Origin: Paractinoplanes atraurantiacus
Lineage (GTDB): Bacteria; Actinomycetota; Actinomycetes; Mycobacteriales; Micromonosporaceae
DNA: 64,000 nt
Reading direction: 5' to 3'
Assembly: GCF_900215205.1 (NCBI RefSeq)
Contig: NZ_OBDY01000001.1
Coordinates: forward strand, 306,786-370,785
The stretch's first letter is position 1, and every line of letters starts with the position of its first letter. The notes under the pieces were generated by a model. It saw only the letters and a program-made list of their open reading frames with translations, was not told the origin of the DNA and ran no database searches. Positions 43,808 through 52,785 of the stretch are shown here, one piece after another. The position numbers were made by a program, and so were the translations under genes.

Positions 43808-45403
43808 TCAGATCTGGTACGCGGCCACCGTGGCCTGAAGCTTGGCGGCCGTGTCGGCCAGCTCGGCGGCGGTCTGCTGTGTCTCGGTGGCGCCCTCGGT
43901 GACGTGGCGGGCGGCCTCGGCGACGCCGGCGATCGTGTCGGCGATGCTGGCCGCACCCTCGGCCGCGTGGCCGACGCTGCGGGAGATCTCGGCGGTGGTC
44001 GCGGTCTGCTCCTCGACCGCGGCCGCGATCGTCGTGGTGTAGTCGTTGATGGTCGCGATGACCTTGCCGATCTCCTGGATCGCGGCCACCGCGGTGCCGC
44101 TCTCGGCCTGGATCGCGGACACCTGCGCGGTGATCTCCTGGGTGGCCCGGGCCGTCTCCTGGGCCAGGTCCTTGACCTCGCTGGCGACCACGGCGAAACC
44201 CTTGCCGGCCTCGCCGGCCCGGGCCGCCTCGATGGTGGCGTTCAGCGCGAGCAGGTTGGTCTGCTCGGCGATCGAGGTGATCATGGCGACGACCGAGCCG
44301 ATCTGGGCCGACGCCGCGCCGAGCCGGGCGACGCTGGCGTTCGTCGACTCCGCGGCCTGGGCGGCGCCGGCGGCGACACCGGCCGCCTCGTTGGCGTTGT
44401 TGGAGATCTCCCGGATCGAGAGGCCCATCTCGTCGGCGCCGTCGGAGACCGTACGGACGCCGAACGACACCTGACCGGCCGCATCCGACACCGCGCCGAC
44501 CTGCACGGAGGTCTCCTCGGCGGACGCGGACAGCTGGAGCGACACGGCCGACAGCTCCTCCGAGGCCTCGGCCAGCAGCGACGAGCTCGTGGTGATCCGG
44601 CCGACCATGCCGCCCATCGCCTCCGCGGTGTCGTTGAGCGCCGCCGACATGCGGCCCACCTCGTCCGCGCTGTCCACGTGCACCCGGGCCGTGAGGTCGC
44701 CCTGGGCGATGCGGTCGAGCGCGGCCACGCAGCGCGACAGCGGCTTGACGATCATCCGGGCGATCCCGGCGGCGAGGGCCAGGCCGACGGCCGCGCCGGC
44801 GATCAGCAGGGCGATCACCCACCACTTGGTCGAGTGGTAGCTGGCCTCGGCGGTCGCCTGCTCGTCGGCGCCGGCCTCGACCGAGAGGTCGGCCAGGGAG
44901 GTCAGGTCGGCCCGGACCGACTTCTTCACGGCGGCCATGTCGGCCGCGTCGATGTCCTTCAGCGCCGTACGGTCGTCGACGAGCTCGGCGTACTTCTTCC
45001 AGTCCGCCTCGAACGAGACGATCGTCGTGGCGGCCTCGGCGCCGAGGGGGAAGCCCTGGTAGGCCTTCGCGTAGCCGGTGGCCTCACTCTCGGCCGTGGT
45101 GAGGGCCTGGTCCGCGGTGGCGCGGTCGGTGTCGTTCGTGGCCAGCAGGTAGTCGTCCATGGCGAGCCACGAGCGGTTGACCGCCGCGCGCAGGTTGCCG
45201 ATGGTGTTGAGCTGCTGGCTCATCTGATAACCGGTCTTGACCTGCTCGTTCATGGCGCCGAGGCGATCCAGCGCGAACAGCCCGTCGGCGACGCCGATGA
45301 CCGCCACGATGCCGACCGCGGCCATGACCTTCGTGCCGACGCGCCGGTCGGCCACCAGCCGCCGCAGCCCACCCCGCCGGGCCGAGCCCATCTCGTCCAC
45401 CAT
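43808..45403 (-). CDS. methyl-accepting chemotaxis protein
   Basis: A 531-residue chemoreceptor. TM1 is at about 24-44, a four-helix-bundle periplasmic-type sensor domain lies at about 45-190 ([20 protein letters not shown]), TM2 at about 192-216, HAMP at about 214-268, and the cytoplasmic signalling domain at about 275-531. The strictly conserved hairpin tip [19 protein letters not shown] is intact. No CheR-tethering pentapeptide is present at the C-terminus. ATG 45403 follows GGGGAG. No other chemotaxis or flagellar genes are in the window. The gene implies a motile stage such as zoospores. Confidence 0.93.
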   Translation of the reverse strand: MVDEMGSARRGGLRRLVADRRVGTKVMAAVGIVAVIGVADGLFALDRLGAMNEQVKTGYQMSQQLNTIGNLRAAVNRSWLAMDDYLLATNDTDRATADQALTTAESEATGYAKAYQGFPLGAEAATTIVSFEADWKKYAELVDDRTALKDIDAADMAAVKKSVRADLTSLADLSVEAGADEQATAEASYHSTKWWVIALLIAGAAVGLALAAGIARMIVKPLSRCVAALDRIAQGDLTARVHVDSADEVGRMSAALNDTAEAMGGMVGRITTSSSLLAEASEELSAVSLQLSASAEETSVQVGAVSDAAGQVSFGVRTVSDGADEMGLSIREISNNANEAAGVAAGAAQAAESTNASVARLGAASAQIGSVVAMITSIAEQTNLLALNATIEAARAGEAGKGFAVVASEVKDLAQETARATQEITAQVSAIQAESGTAVAAIQEIGKVIATINDYTTTIAAAVEEQTATTAEISRSVGHAAEGAASIADTIAGVAEAARHVTEGATETQQTAAELADTAAKLQATVAAYQI

Positions 45404-45505
45404 CCGGAACTCCCCGTCACCGCCGAAATATCAGACAGTGCGGAGATCGGCATGCGGCTCGCGCCGCGGCAGCACTCCCCGGTTGCCAGTAGGTGAGGAC
45501 CGGAG

Positions 45506-45747
45506 TCAGCCGGGGAAGGTGACCTCGACGAGACGGCTCAGGCGCAGCCAGTCGTCCAGGTGGGCCGGCTGGGCGATGGTGCCGGGATTGCTGGGCTGGT
45601 TGAGGTCGTCGACGATCGCGCTGAAGACCCGGCGGCGCTCGTCCGAGTCGGTGACCGGCCGGTCGTGGTGATGTCGATGATCCGGGCGCGGGTGGGTGAC
45701 GCGGGGGTCAGTTCGAGGGCGCGGCGGATCGCGGCGTCGGTGGGCAT
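45506..45747 (-). pseudogene. remnant of an F420/deazaflavin-type nitroreductase gene
   Basis: The N-terminal piece MPTDAAIRRALELTPASP...RIIDITTTGR matches the start of the nitroreductase/quinone reductase family. Immediately after it, in another frame, the C-terminal piece VTDSDERRRVFSAIVDDLNQ...LSRLVEVTFPG follows to a stop at 45506. About 60-70 central residues are missing, so the gene has an internal out-of-frame deletion, with a GGCCGG at the junction. The ATG is 2 bp after the SDR stop, so it was the second gene of that operon. Confidence 0.65.
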
Positions 45748-45748
45748 G

Positions 45749-46504
45749 TCAGAGGGCCGGGCCGAGCAGGAGGCCGCCGTCGACGACCACGTCGGTGCCG
45801 GTGGTGAAGCGGGCGGCGGCCAGGTCGAGCAGGGCGGCGGTGATGTCGGCGGGCTCGCCGAGGCGGGGGATCGCGTACGGGGAAGGGTCGTAGAAGTCGG
45901 CGATCGGGCGGCCGCCGGGCTCGGCCGGCTCGGTGATGAGCTTGGTGGCGATGACGCCGGGGTGCAGGGCGTTGACGCGGATGTTGTCGCGGCCCAGTTC
46001 GAGGGCGGCGCTGCGGGTGAGGCCGCGCAGCGCCCATTTGGCGGCGGTGTAGGACGCGTAGAGGGCCGTGCCCCCGTACGCCATGGTCGATCCGATGTTG
46101 ACGATGGCGCCGCCGCCCGCTCGCCGCATCGCCGGGGTGACCGCCTTGATGCCGAGGAACTGGCCGGTCACGTTGACGGCGAAGGTGCGCTCCCAGAGGG
46201 CTCGGCCGGTGGCTTCGATCGGTGTGGCCGGGTTCTGCGCTCCGGCGTTGTTGATCAAGATCGTGACTTTTCCGTACGCCTTCTCGGCGGCGGCCACGGC
46301 GGTCGTCCAGTCGTCCTCACTGGTGACGTCGAGGCGTACTGGAAGGGCTCCCAGCTCCTCGGCGAGCTCGGTGGCCCTGGCCGATCCGGTGGCCGTGCCG
46401 CCGATGACGACGTTGGCACCTTCGGCGTGGAAGGCGCGGACGTGGCTCTCGCCCATCCCGCCGGTGCCGCCGGTGATCAGAACGGTGTGGTCGGTGAAGC
46501 GCAT
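45749..46504 (-). CDS. short-chain dehydrogenase/reductase (SDR)
   Basis: A 251-residue classical SDR oxidoreductase. The cofactor loop TGGTGGMG is near residue 11, NNAG is in LINNAGAQ, and the catalytic Ser (NIGSTMAYG) and YxxxK (YTAAK) are present. The position after beta-2 is not acidic (GGTATGSAR), favouring NADPH. The substrate is unknown. ATG 46504 follows AAGGA. It is divergent from a TetR gene through a gap containing two palindromic operators. Confidence 0.9.
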   Translation of the reverse strand: MRFTDHTVLITGGTGGMGESHVRAFHAEGANVVIGGTATGSARATELAEELGALPVRLDVTSEDDWTTAVAAAEKAYGKVTILINNAGAQNPATPIEATGRALWERTFAVNVTGQFLGIKAVTPAMRRAGGGAIVNIGSTMAYGGTALYASYTAAKWALRGLTRSAALELGRDNIRVNALHPGVIATKLITEPAEPGGRPIADFYDPSPYAIPRLGEPADITAALLDLAAARFTTGTDVVVDGGLLLGPAL

Positions 46505-46524
46505 GAGGTTTCCTTCGACTCGGT

Positions 46525-46581
46525 GGTGAGCTGACCGACTCACCTCACCATTGTCAGACATGGTGAGTCAAGTGACTCACC
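46525..46581. promoter_or_regulatory. two 20-bp palindromic operators between SDR and TetR
   Basis: The perfect operator is GGTGAGTCA-AG-TGACTCACC (46562-46581). A second site, GGTGAG-N8-CTCACC (46525-46544), shares the outer half-sites. Centres are 37 bp apart. The sites cover the divergent promoters and are the obvious targets of the TetR protein. Confidence 0.75.
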
Positions 46582-46604
46582 TCGCTATTCGGCATACTGA
46601 GGGC

Positions 46605-47192
46605 ATGAGCACGTACCACCAGCGGATCGCCGAGCAGAAGCGCGCGGCGATTCTGGACGCGGCCACCGGCCTGTTCCTCGCGGCCGGCTACGACGGGACG
46701 TCGCTCGCCAAGATCGCCGAGGCGGCCGGGGTCTCCAAGGCCACGCTGTTCAAGCAGTTCCCGACCAAGGCCGCGCTCTTCGACGCGATCGTCACCGAGT
46801 CATGGCAGGTCGAGGACGCCGGCGGTCCCGAGCTGCCGCTCGACGACCTGGAGGCGGGGCTCACGGCGATCGGCCGCCGCTACGTCGAGCTGCTCACCCG
46901 GCCCGGCATGACCGCGCTCTTCCGGATCGTGATCGCCGAGCTGCCGCGCTTCCCGGAGCTGGGCGAGGCCCAGTTCAGCCGGGGGAAGATGCCCTACTTC
47001 GAGTCGGTACGCAGCTACCTGTCCGACGCGAAGATCGACGATCCCGAGATGGCCGCCACGCAGTTCCTCGGCATGATCTCCAACTTCGTGTTCTGGCCGT
47101 CGCTGCTGCTCACGGACTGGGCGCCGGGCGCGGCCGCGAATGAGAAAGCGGTCACCGAGGCCGTCCGTACGATGATCGCCCGTTATCACTGA
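46605..47192 (+). CDS. TetR-family repressor
   Basis: A 195-residue TetR/AcrR regulator. The helix-turn-helix (about 12-58) contains TSLAKIAEAAGVSKATLFKQF, and the C-terminal domain resembles the AefR-like TetR type (PGMTALFRIVIAELPRFPEL). It is divergent from the SDR gene and probably represses both genes at the two operators. ATG 46605 is preceded by GAGGG with very short spacing and by CATACT 6 nt upstream, so the mode of initiation is unclear. Confidence 0.88.
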   Translation: MSTYHQRIAEQKRAAILDAATGLFLAAGYDGTSLAKIAEAAGVSKATLFKQFPTKAALFDAIVTESWQVEDAGGPELPLDDLEAGLTAIGRRYVELLTRPGMTALFRIVIAELPRFPELGEAQFSRGKMPYFESVRSYLSDAKIDDPEMAATQFLGMISNFVFWPSLLLTDWAPGAAANEKAVTEAVRTMIARYH

Positions 47193-47286
47193 ACGCTCTC
47201 TGGCGTGCGCGCAGCTGGGGCCCTATCCGAGAATGTCGCACCCCGGACCGATACTGGCCTCGAAGCGGCGTAAAGCGGGGTGAGTG

Positions 47287-48642
47287 ATGAAGTCGATACA
47301 GGCGTACCGCTTCGCGCTCGACCTCACTCCAAGCCAGGAACGATCGGTTCTCGCGCATGCCGGCGCAGCTCGCAAGGCGCACAATTGGGCGCTCGCCCGG
47401 GTGAAAGCCGTGATGGACCAGCGGACGGCGGAACGCTCCTACGGCGTGGACGACGAGCTGTTGACCCCGCGGATGGGCTGGTCGTTGCCCGCTTTGCGGA
47501 AGGTTTGGAACGCCGAGAAGGAGGTGGTTGCGCCGTGGTGGCGGCAGGTGTCGAAGGAAGCCTTCAACACCGGCCTGGACGCTCTCGCCCGTGGGCTGAA
47601 GAACTGGTCCGACTCCCGCAACGGCAAGCGCGTAGGTAGGAAGTGCGGGTTCCCCCGGTTCAAGTCCCGTCACCGCTGCACCCCGTCGATTCGCTTCACG
47701 ACGGGGACGATCCGGGTCGAGCCCGATCGGATGCACGTGGTGCTGCCGCGGCTGGGCCGGCTGAAACTGCACGAGTCCGCGCGAAAGTTGGCCCGCCGCC
47801 TCGAGGCCGGCACCGCGCGGATCATGTCGGCAACCGTCCGCCGCGACGGCGGGCGGTGGTTCGTGGCGTTCACCGTCGAGATCGAGCGTGAGATCCCGGC
47901 CGCCCGGCCAGAGTCGGTGGTCGGCGTGGACGTCGGCATCAAGCATCTGGCGGTGCTGTCCACGGGTGAACTCGTTCCCAACCCGAGACATTTCGATGCG
48001 GCCCGATCGCGGTTGCGGGCGCTCGGCCGGGCATTGTCGCGTAAGCAAGGCTCCGACCGGCGGACGCGGCAGAAGCCGTCGAACCGGTGGAAACGAGCCT
48101 CAGGGCGCCTCGCGAAAGCCCATGCGCGGGTAGCGAACCTGCGCCGCGACGGCCTGCACCAGCTCACCACCCGCCTCGCCCGCGACCACACCGCGATCGT
48201 GGTCGAGGACCTCAGCGTCGCCGGGATGCTGAAGAATCGACGTCTCGCCCGGCATATTGCGGATGCCGGGTTCGGTGAGATCCGCCGGCAGTTGGCGTAC
48301 AAGACCGAGTGGAACGGCGGTTGGCTCTTGGTCGCCGATCGCTGGTATCCGTCGAGTAAGACCTGCTCAGCGTGCGGTGCGGTGAAAACCAAGCTCACCC
48401 TGCGCGAGCGCACCTACAAGTGCACCTTGTGCGGCCTGGTTCTTGACCGGGATCTGAACGCCGCACGCAATCTCGCCGCGCTGACGGCTGAGTTGATCAC
48501 CGCCGGGAGTGGCCCGGTGGCAGGACGTGGAGCCATCCAGAAGACCTCGCCCGCGAGGCAGGAGGCCGTGAAGCGTCAACCCGGCACCGCCCCGGCGGGT
48601 CAGACCGGGACTGTCCGGCCGAAAGGCAGGACAGCCGCATGA
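47287..48642 (+). CDS. tnpB: TnpB, RNA-guided nuclease of an IS200/IS605- or IS607-type element
   Basis: A 451-residue TnpB. The N-terminal helix-turn-helix-like part (QAYRFALDLTPSQERSV) and the wedge region precede a RuvC nuclease core with all acidic residues: Asp215 (GVDVGIK), Glu307 (VVEDLSV) and Asp389 (DRDLNAARNL). The zinc finger CSACG...CTLCG lies between the last two. The Pro/Arg/Lys-rich C-terminal tail is longer than the minimal fold. TnpB proteins cut DNA using an omega-RNA transcribed from the 3' end of the element. No tnpA is adjacent. All catalytic residues are intact, so it is not an inactivated TldR-type derivative. Confidence 0.92.
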   Translation: MKSIQAYRFALDLTPSQERSVLAHAGAARKAHNWALARVKAVMDQRTAERSYGVDDELLTPRMGWSLPALRKVWNAEKEVVAPWWRQVSKEAFNTGLDALARGLKNWSDSRNGKRVGRKCGFPRFKSRHRCTPSIRFTTGTIRVEPDRMHVVLPRLGRLKLHESARKLARRLEAGTARIMSATVRRDGGRWFVAFTVEIEREIPAARPESVVGVDVGIKHLAVLSTGELVPNPRHFDAARSRLRALGRALSRKQGSDRRTRQKPSNRWKRASGRLAKAHARVANLRRDGLHQLTTRLARDHTAIVVEDLSVAGMLKNRRLARHIADAGFGEIRRQLAYKTEWNGGWLLVADRWYPSSKTCSACGAVKTKLTLRERTYKCTLCGLVLDRDLNAARNLAALTAELITAGSGPVAGRGAIQKTSPARQEAVKRQPGTAPAGQTGTVRPKGRTAA

Positions 48643-48665
48643 GCGCCAAAGCTCACCCAGCGGCT
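48633..48665 (+). mobile_element. candidate right end / omega-RNA hairpin of the TnpB element
   Basis: Directly at the tnpB stop there is an inner hairpin GAGC-N6-GCTC (48641-48654) inside outer arms AGCCGC (48633-48638) and GCGGCT (48660-48665). Such stem-loops are typical of TnpB-element right ends and omega-RNA 3' regions. The element boundaries are not determined. Confidence 0.4.
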
Positions 48666-48745
48666 ACGGTCTGGCTCACACCTCGGGAACCCGCGAGCTA
48701 CTTTGCGGGATTTCGTCGTAAGGTGTTGGGACAACAACTGAATAC

Positions 48746-48877
48746 CTCATCCAGAGGGGCAGAGGGAACGGCCCGATGAAGCCCCGGCAACCACCACGCA
48801 GTCTCGATGACGAGGCCGAGCGCGGCAGGTGCTAATTCCGTCCCTGGCCGGCAGGTCGCCGCGGGGAAAGATGAGAG
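48746..48877 (+). promoter_or_regulatory. SAM-I (S-box) riboswitch upstream of thrC
   Basis: The S-box core is well conserved. P1 is CTCATC (48746-48751) with GATGAG (48870-48875). The 5' half has CAGAGGGGCAGAGGGA, then GGCCCGATGAAGCCCCGGCA with the kink-turn GATGAA, followed by CAACC. P3 contains CTCG-ATGA-CGAG (48803-48814). GGTGCTAATTCC (48828-48839) begins P4, and GGGGAAAGATGAG closes the fold. No T-run terminator follows. The aptamer ends just before the Shine-Dalgarno region, so control is probably at translation. A TAAGGT at 48719-48724 could be the -10. Confidence 0.92.
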
Positions 48878-48889
48878 GGAAAGGCCTCG

Positions 48890-50176
48890 ATGACGTCTAC
48901 CGTCAGTGCACCCAGTGCTACCACCACCACCTCGCCCGCCAAGGGTCTCGTGTGCCGTGCCTGCGGCGCCGAATACCCGCTGGTGGCCCAGCACGCCTGT
49001 TACGAGTGTTTCGGCCCGCTCGAGGTCGCCTACGACCAGGCGGCGCTCGCGCGGGTGACCCGGGCCGACATCGAGTCGGGCCCGCAGAACATCTGGCGCT
49101 ACGCGGCGCTGCTGCCGGCCGGGCAGGACCCGGCCACCCGGGTGACCCTCGATCCCGGCCTGACGCCGCTGGTCAGCGCTCCGGCTCTGGCCGCCGCGGT
49201 CGGCCTGCGGGCGCCCCTGTACGTCAAGGACGACTCGGCCAACCCGACCCACTCGTTCAAGGACCGGGTCGTCTCGGTGGCGCTGACCGCGGCCCGCGGG
49301 CTCGGCTTCACCCGCTTCGCCTGCGCCTCCACCGGCAACCTGGCCAACTCGGTGGCCGCCCACGCGGCCCGGGCCGGCGCCCCCAGCATCGTCTTCATCC
49401 CGCACGACCTCGAGCAGGGCAAGATCATCACCACCGCTGTATACGGCGGCGAGCTGGTGGCCATCGAGGGCTCGTACGACGACGTGAACCGGCTCTGCGG
49501 CGAGCTCGTGGAGACCGACGAGTTCGAGGACACGGCGTTCGTGAACGTCAACGTGCGCCCGTTCTACGCCGAGGGCTCCAAGACGCTGGGGTACGAGGTG
49601 GCCGAGCAGCTCGGCTGGCGCATCCCGGCCCAGGTGGTCATCCCGATGGCCTCCGGCGAGCTGCTGACCAAGGTCGACAAGGCGTTCAGCGAGCTGGTCG
49701 AGATCGGCCTGGCCGAGGCGCCCGAGGGTGGCTGGACGGTCTTCGGCGCGCAGTCGGCCGGCTGCAACCCGATCGCCACCGCGCTCCAGAAGGGCACCGA
49801 CGAGATCATCCCGGTCAAGCCGACCGGCATCGCGAAGTCGCTGAACATCGGCGACCCGGCGGCCGGCGCGTACGCGATCGAGGCAGTCAAGCGCACCGGC
49901 GGCTGGATGGACTACGCCGACGACGACGAGATCCGGGCCGGCATCCGGCTGCTGGCCGAGACGACCGGCATCTTCGCCGAGACCGCGGGCGGCACCACTG
50001 TCGCCGTACTCAAGAAGCTTGTGGAGAGCGGAAAGCTCGACCCGGAGAAAGAGACCGTCGTCTACAACACCGGCGAAGGGCTCAAGACCCTGGACGCGGT
50101 CGCGGGCCAGGTCGGGCCGACTCACACGATCAAGCCGTCGCTGAAGGGCGCGCGCGAGGCCGGCCTGCTCGGATAA
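48890..50176 (+). CDS. thrC: threonine synthase
   Basis: A 428-residue PLP-dependent threonine synthase converting O-phosphohomoserine to threonine. An N-terminal zinc-ribbon-like CRACG...CYECF (about residues 21-43) is followed by the fold II PLP domain with Lys124 in HSFKDRV, the cofactor phosphate loop and the STGNLANSVAAHAA segment. The class is the one related to plant and archaeal enzymes rather than E. coli ThrC. ATG 48890 is preceded by AAAGG at 5 nt. The gene is controlled by the SAM riboswitch immediately upstream. A 7-bp inverted repeat at 50290-50296/50323-50329 is the only terminator candidate before the next gene. Confidence 0.94.
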   Translation: MTSTVSAPSATTTTSPAKGLVCRACGAEYPLVAQHACYECFGPLEVAYDQAALARVTRADIESGPQNIWRYAALLPAGQDPATRVTLDPGLTPLVSAPALAAAVGLRAPLYVKDDSANPTHSFKDRVVSVALTAARGLGFTRFACASTGNLANSVAAHAARAGAPSIVFIPHDLEQGKIITTAVYGGELVAIEGSYDDVNRLCGELVETDEFEDTAFVNVNVRPFYAEGSKTLGYEVAEQLGWRIPAQVVIPMASGELLTKVDKAFSELVEIGLAEAPEGGWTVFGAQSAGCNPIATALQKGTDEIIPVKPTGIAKSLNIGDPAAGAYAIEAVKRTGGWMDYADDDEIRAGIRLLAETTGIFAETAGGTTVAVLKKLVESGKLDPEKETVVYNTGEGLKTLDAVAGQVGPTHTIKPSLKGAREAGLLG

Positions 50177-50418
50177 CGCTGTGTAGTCGGCAATCTGCCA
50201 GCAAGTGAGAATTCCATCCCGCGAGGACTTGCGAACAGATCTCCGGGTCGGCAGGATGCTCTACGCGGGAGGGCGCGACGCCGTACGCGGTCCCTCACTC
50301 TCGAGCTTGGCGACAATCTCTCGAGGGACCCAACGACCCACTGCCGGAGGCGGTGTGCGTCCGTTCTCCCGACCAAATTCGTTCGCGTTCATGGCCGTCG
50401 CCCGGAAGGGTGGCGGCC

Positions 50419-51396
50419 ATGCGTGTATCGATCGAGCCTTTCGACTCTCCCGCCGACGGGTACCGGATCCGCCGGGCCGTTCACGAGCACGACGTTCCCG
50501 ACATTCCCTTCATGACCGAAGACGCCTTCAAAGCGGGACTGATCCATCCGCCACCGGGCCTGGAGTTCGAGCGGTACCTCGGCCTGCTCGACGGCGAGCC
50601 GGTCGGCTACCTCGAACTGGAAGTGTTCCAACTGGACAACCTGTCCAGCGCCGAGATCCTGCTCGAGGTGCTGCCGGAGCACCGGCGCCAGGGCGTGGGC
50701 CGTGCCCTCTACCAGCGCATGCTCGAACGGGGCGCCGCGCACGGCCGAAAGCACCTGATCGGCTCGACCGTGGACAGACACCCGGACGGAACGGCCTTCG
50801 CCACGGCGATGGGCGCGGTGGCCGGCCTGGAGGACACGCGCAGCCGGCTCGACCTCACCCGGATCGACGCGGCCCACCACGCGAAGCTGCGCGAGGAGGC
50901 GCTGGCTCACGCCGAGGGCTACCGCGTGATCGACTGGCTCGGCGTGCCGGCCGACGAGATCATCGACGACGTGGCCTATCTCGAGAGCCGGCTGATGGCC
51001 GACGCGCCGACCGGCGACATCGCCTGGGAAGCGGAGAAGATCGACGCCGAGCGCCTCCGCGCGGACGAGCTGGCCCGGCAGAAACGCGGCCGGCTCAGCT
51101 ACTGCGCGGCCGCGCTCCGGGGCGACAAGGTGGTCGCCTGGACGGTCATCGCGGGCGAGTTGGCCCAGCCCGCGCAGGCCTGGCAGCAGACCACGCTGGT
51201 CGATCCCGACCACCGCGGCCACCGGCTCGGCATGCTGGTGAAACTGGCCAACCTCGACAACGTCCGGCGCCATCGGCCGGGCATCGAGGCGATCGACACG
51301 TTCAACGCCTCGCAGAACGAGTACATGCTGCGGATCAACCGGGCGCTGGGCTTCCGCGCGGTCGACATCTCCACCGAATGGCAGCACGACCTGTGA
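50419..51396 (+). CDS. two-domain GNAT acetyltransferase (copy 1)
   Basis: A 325-residue protein with two GNAT domains in tandem. The first acetyl-CoA loop is PEHRRQGVGRALY (about residue 93) and the second is DHRGHRLGMLVK (about 270). It is a close paralogue of the next gene: both share [20 protein letters not shown]-like and IDTFNAS-N segments. The family is common in actinobacteria; the substrate is unknown. ATG 50419 follows AAGGGTGG. The stop overlaps the next start by 4 nt (GTGA). Confidence 0.82.
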   Translation: MRVSIEPFDSPADGYRIRRAVHEHDVPDIPFMTEDAFKAGLIHPPPGLEFERYLGLLDGEPVGYLELEVFQLDNLSSAEILLEVLPEHRRQGVGRALYQRMLERGAAHGRKHLIGSTVDRHPDGTAFATAMGAVAGLEDTRSRLDLTRIDAAHHAKLREEALAHAEGYRVIDWLGVPADEIIDDVAYLESRLMADAPTGDIAWEAEKIDAERLRADELARQKRGRLSYCAAALRGDKVVAWTVIAGELAQPAQAWQQTTLVDPDHRGHRLGMLVKLANLDNVRRHRPGIEAIDTFNASQNEYMLRINRALGFRAVDISTEWQHDL

Positions 51397-52382
51397 GCGG
51401 GCGGGTGCGGGTCGAGCCGCTCGGCGGGGCGGTGGAGACGGCGTACGAGATCGCCCGGGTCTGCCAGGAGCACGACCAGCCGGACATCCCGTTCTCCACG
51501 CTGGAGGGCTATCGGGTCGCCCAGGCCAACGGGTGGCCCGGCTACACGTACGAGCGCAGCCTGGGTCTTCTCGACGGCAAGCCGGTCGGGCTGATGGAAC
51601 TGGACATGTCCCAGGACGACAACCTGGACACGGTCAACATCGGGATCGCGGTGCTGCCCTCGGCGCGGCGGCACGGTGTCGGGCGGGCGCTGTGGGAGGC
51701 GGCCGTCGCGCGTACGCACGCGCTCGGCCGCCGCCACCTCATCGGGCCGACCGTGCAGCGGCATCCGGACGGCGGCGCCTTCGCCACCGCGATGGGCGCC
51801 ACGGCCGGGCTCGAGGAGATCCGCAGCCGGCTCGACATCCGCACCCTCGACCAGGCACACCTCGACGGGCTGCTGGCCGAAGCGCGGGCGCGGGCCGGCG
51901 GCTACGAGCTGGTGCGGTGGACCGGTGTGGCGCCCGACGAGATCATCGACGACGTGGCCTACCTGCAGGGCCGCCTCGTCGGCGACGCGCCCGTCGGTGA
52001 CCTGGCCTGGGAGGCCGAAAAGGTCGACGCCGACCGGATCCGCGAGGACGAGCGGTCACGGCTGCGGCGCGGGCGCACCAGCTACCACGCCGGCGCGCTG
52101 CACGCCGGCCGGCTGGTGGCGGTCACCACCATCGCGGTCGAGAACGAGAAGCCGGCGCAGGTCTGGCAGAACATCACGCTGGTCGACCCGGAGCACCGGG
52201 GCCACCGGCTCGGGCTGCTGGTCAAGCTGGAGAACCTCCGGCACGTCCGGGAGAACGAGCCGCGGGCCGAGGTGATCGACACGTTCAACGCGGCGAGCAA
52301 CGAGCACATGCTGCGGGTCAATCGCGCGATGGGCTTCCAGCCGGTGGAGTCGACGATCCAGTGGCAGAAGACCGTCGCCTGA
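51393..52382 (+). CDS. two-domain GNAT acetyltransferase (copy 2)
   Basis: A 329-residue paralogue of the upstream protein with the same two GNAT domains: first loop [14 protein letters not shown], second loop [15 protein letters not shown]. The start is the GTG that overlaps the upstream stop, so the pair arose by tandem duplication and is co-translated. The N-terminal domains have diverged more than the C-terminal ones, suggesting different substrates. Its last 65 bp overlap the convergent HExxHxxQ gene. Confidence 0.82.
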   Translation: MSGRVRVEPLGGAVETAYEIARVCQEHDQPDIPFSTLEGYRVAQANGWPGYTYERSLGLLDGKPVGLMELDMSQDDNLDTVNIGIAVLPSARRHGVGRALWEAAVARTHALGRRHLIGPTVQRHPDGGAFATAMGATAGLEEIRSRLDIRTLDQAHLDGLLAEARARAGGYELVRWTGVAPDEIIDDVAYLQGRLVGDAPVGDLAWEAEKVDADRIREDERSRLRRGRTSYHAGALHAGRLVAVTTIAVENEKPAQVWQNITLVDPEHRGHRLGLLVKLENLRHVRENEPRAEVIDTFNAASNEHMLRVNRAMGFQPVESTIQWQKTVA

Positions 52383-52785
52383 CGTGCCGCCGGTATCCGC
52401 CCGCCTCCAGGCCGGCCATCCGCTCGAAAACGTTGCGCGAGCCGTAGGTGCGGGACATGGCGTACGAGTAACCGCAGGCCACCCAGTAGGCCGGCCAGAA
52501 CAGAGGGCCGAGCACCGCGTACTGGGTGGCGTGGTTGCTCTCGTGACCGAACAGCGCCTGCTTCTCCTCCGAGAGCAACCAGTCGGCCGTACGCCTCGTC
52601 ATGATCACTGAGCCGACGGTGAAGCACGTCGCGGGCGGCACCCGCAGCCGGTATCCCTCGGCGATCAGCACGCCGTCACGACCCCGGCGCAGCTTCGCCC
52701 CGCCCAGCTTGGCGACGATCAGGCCGACCGCGGTGGTGCCGTTCACCGCGGTGATCAGGCTGCGCGCCACATGCCGCCGGGCCAT
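52318..52785 (-). CDS. small HExxHxxQ protein, possible metalloprotease
   Basis: A 155-residue protein with the zinc-metalloprotease-like motif HESNHATQ (about residues 81-88), the HExxHxxQ pattern of DUF4157-type domains. A hydrophobic segment follows ([20 protein letters not shown], about 89-108), and the N-terminus has a weak hydrophobic stretch ([17 protein letters not shown]). I do not recognise a characterised family. The start overlaps the stop of the upstream GNAT by 1 nt. The C-terminal 20 or so residues are Ser/Pro/Arg-rich and encoded antisense to the two-domain GNAT, so the true end may be poorly conserved. Confidence 0.68.
   Translation of the reverse strand: MARRHVARSLITAVNGTTAVGLIVAKLGGAKLRRGRDGVLIAEGYRLRVPPATCFTVGSVIMTRRTADWLLSEEKQALFGHESNHATQYAVLGPLFWPAYWVACGYSYAMSRTYGSRNVFERMAGLEAGGYRRHVRRRSSATGSSTPPAGSPSRD

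Noticed and set aside
45538..45747. A real 69-residue gene downstream of the SDR
   Set aside because: Only its first half resembles a family. The rest is out of frame with the genuine C-terminal piece, so it is better called a remnant.
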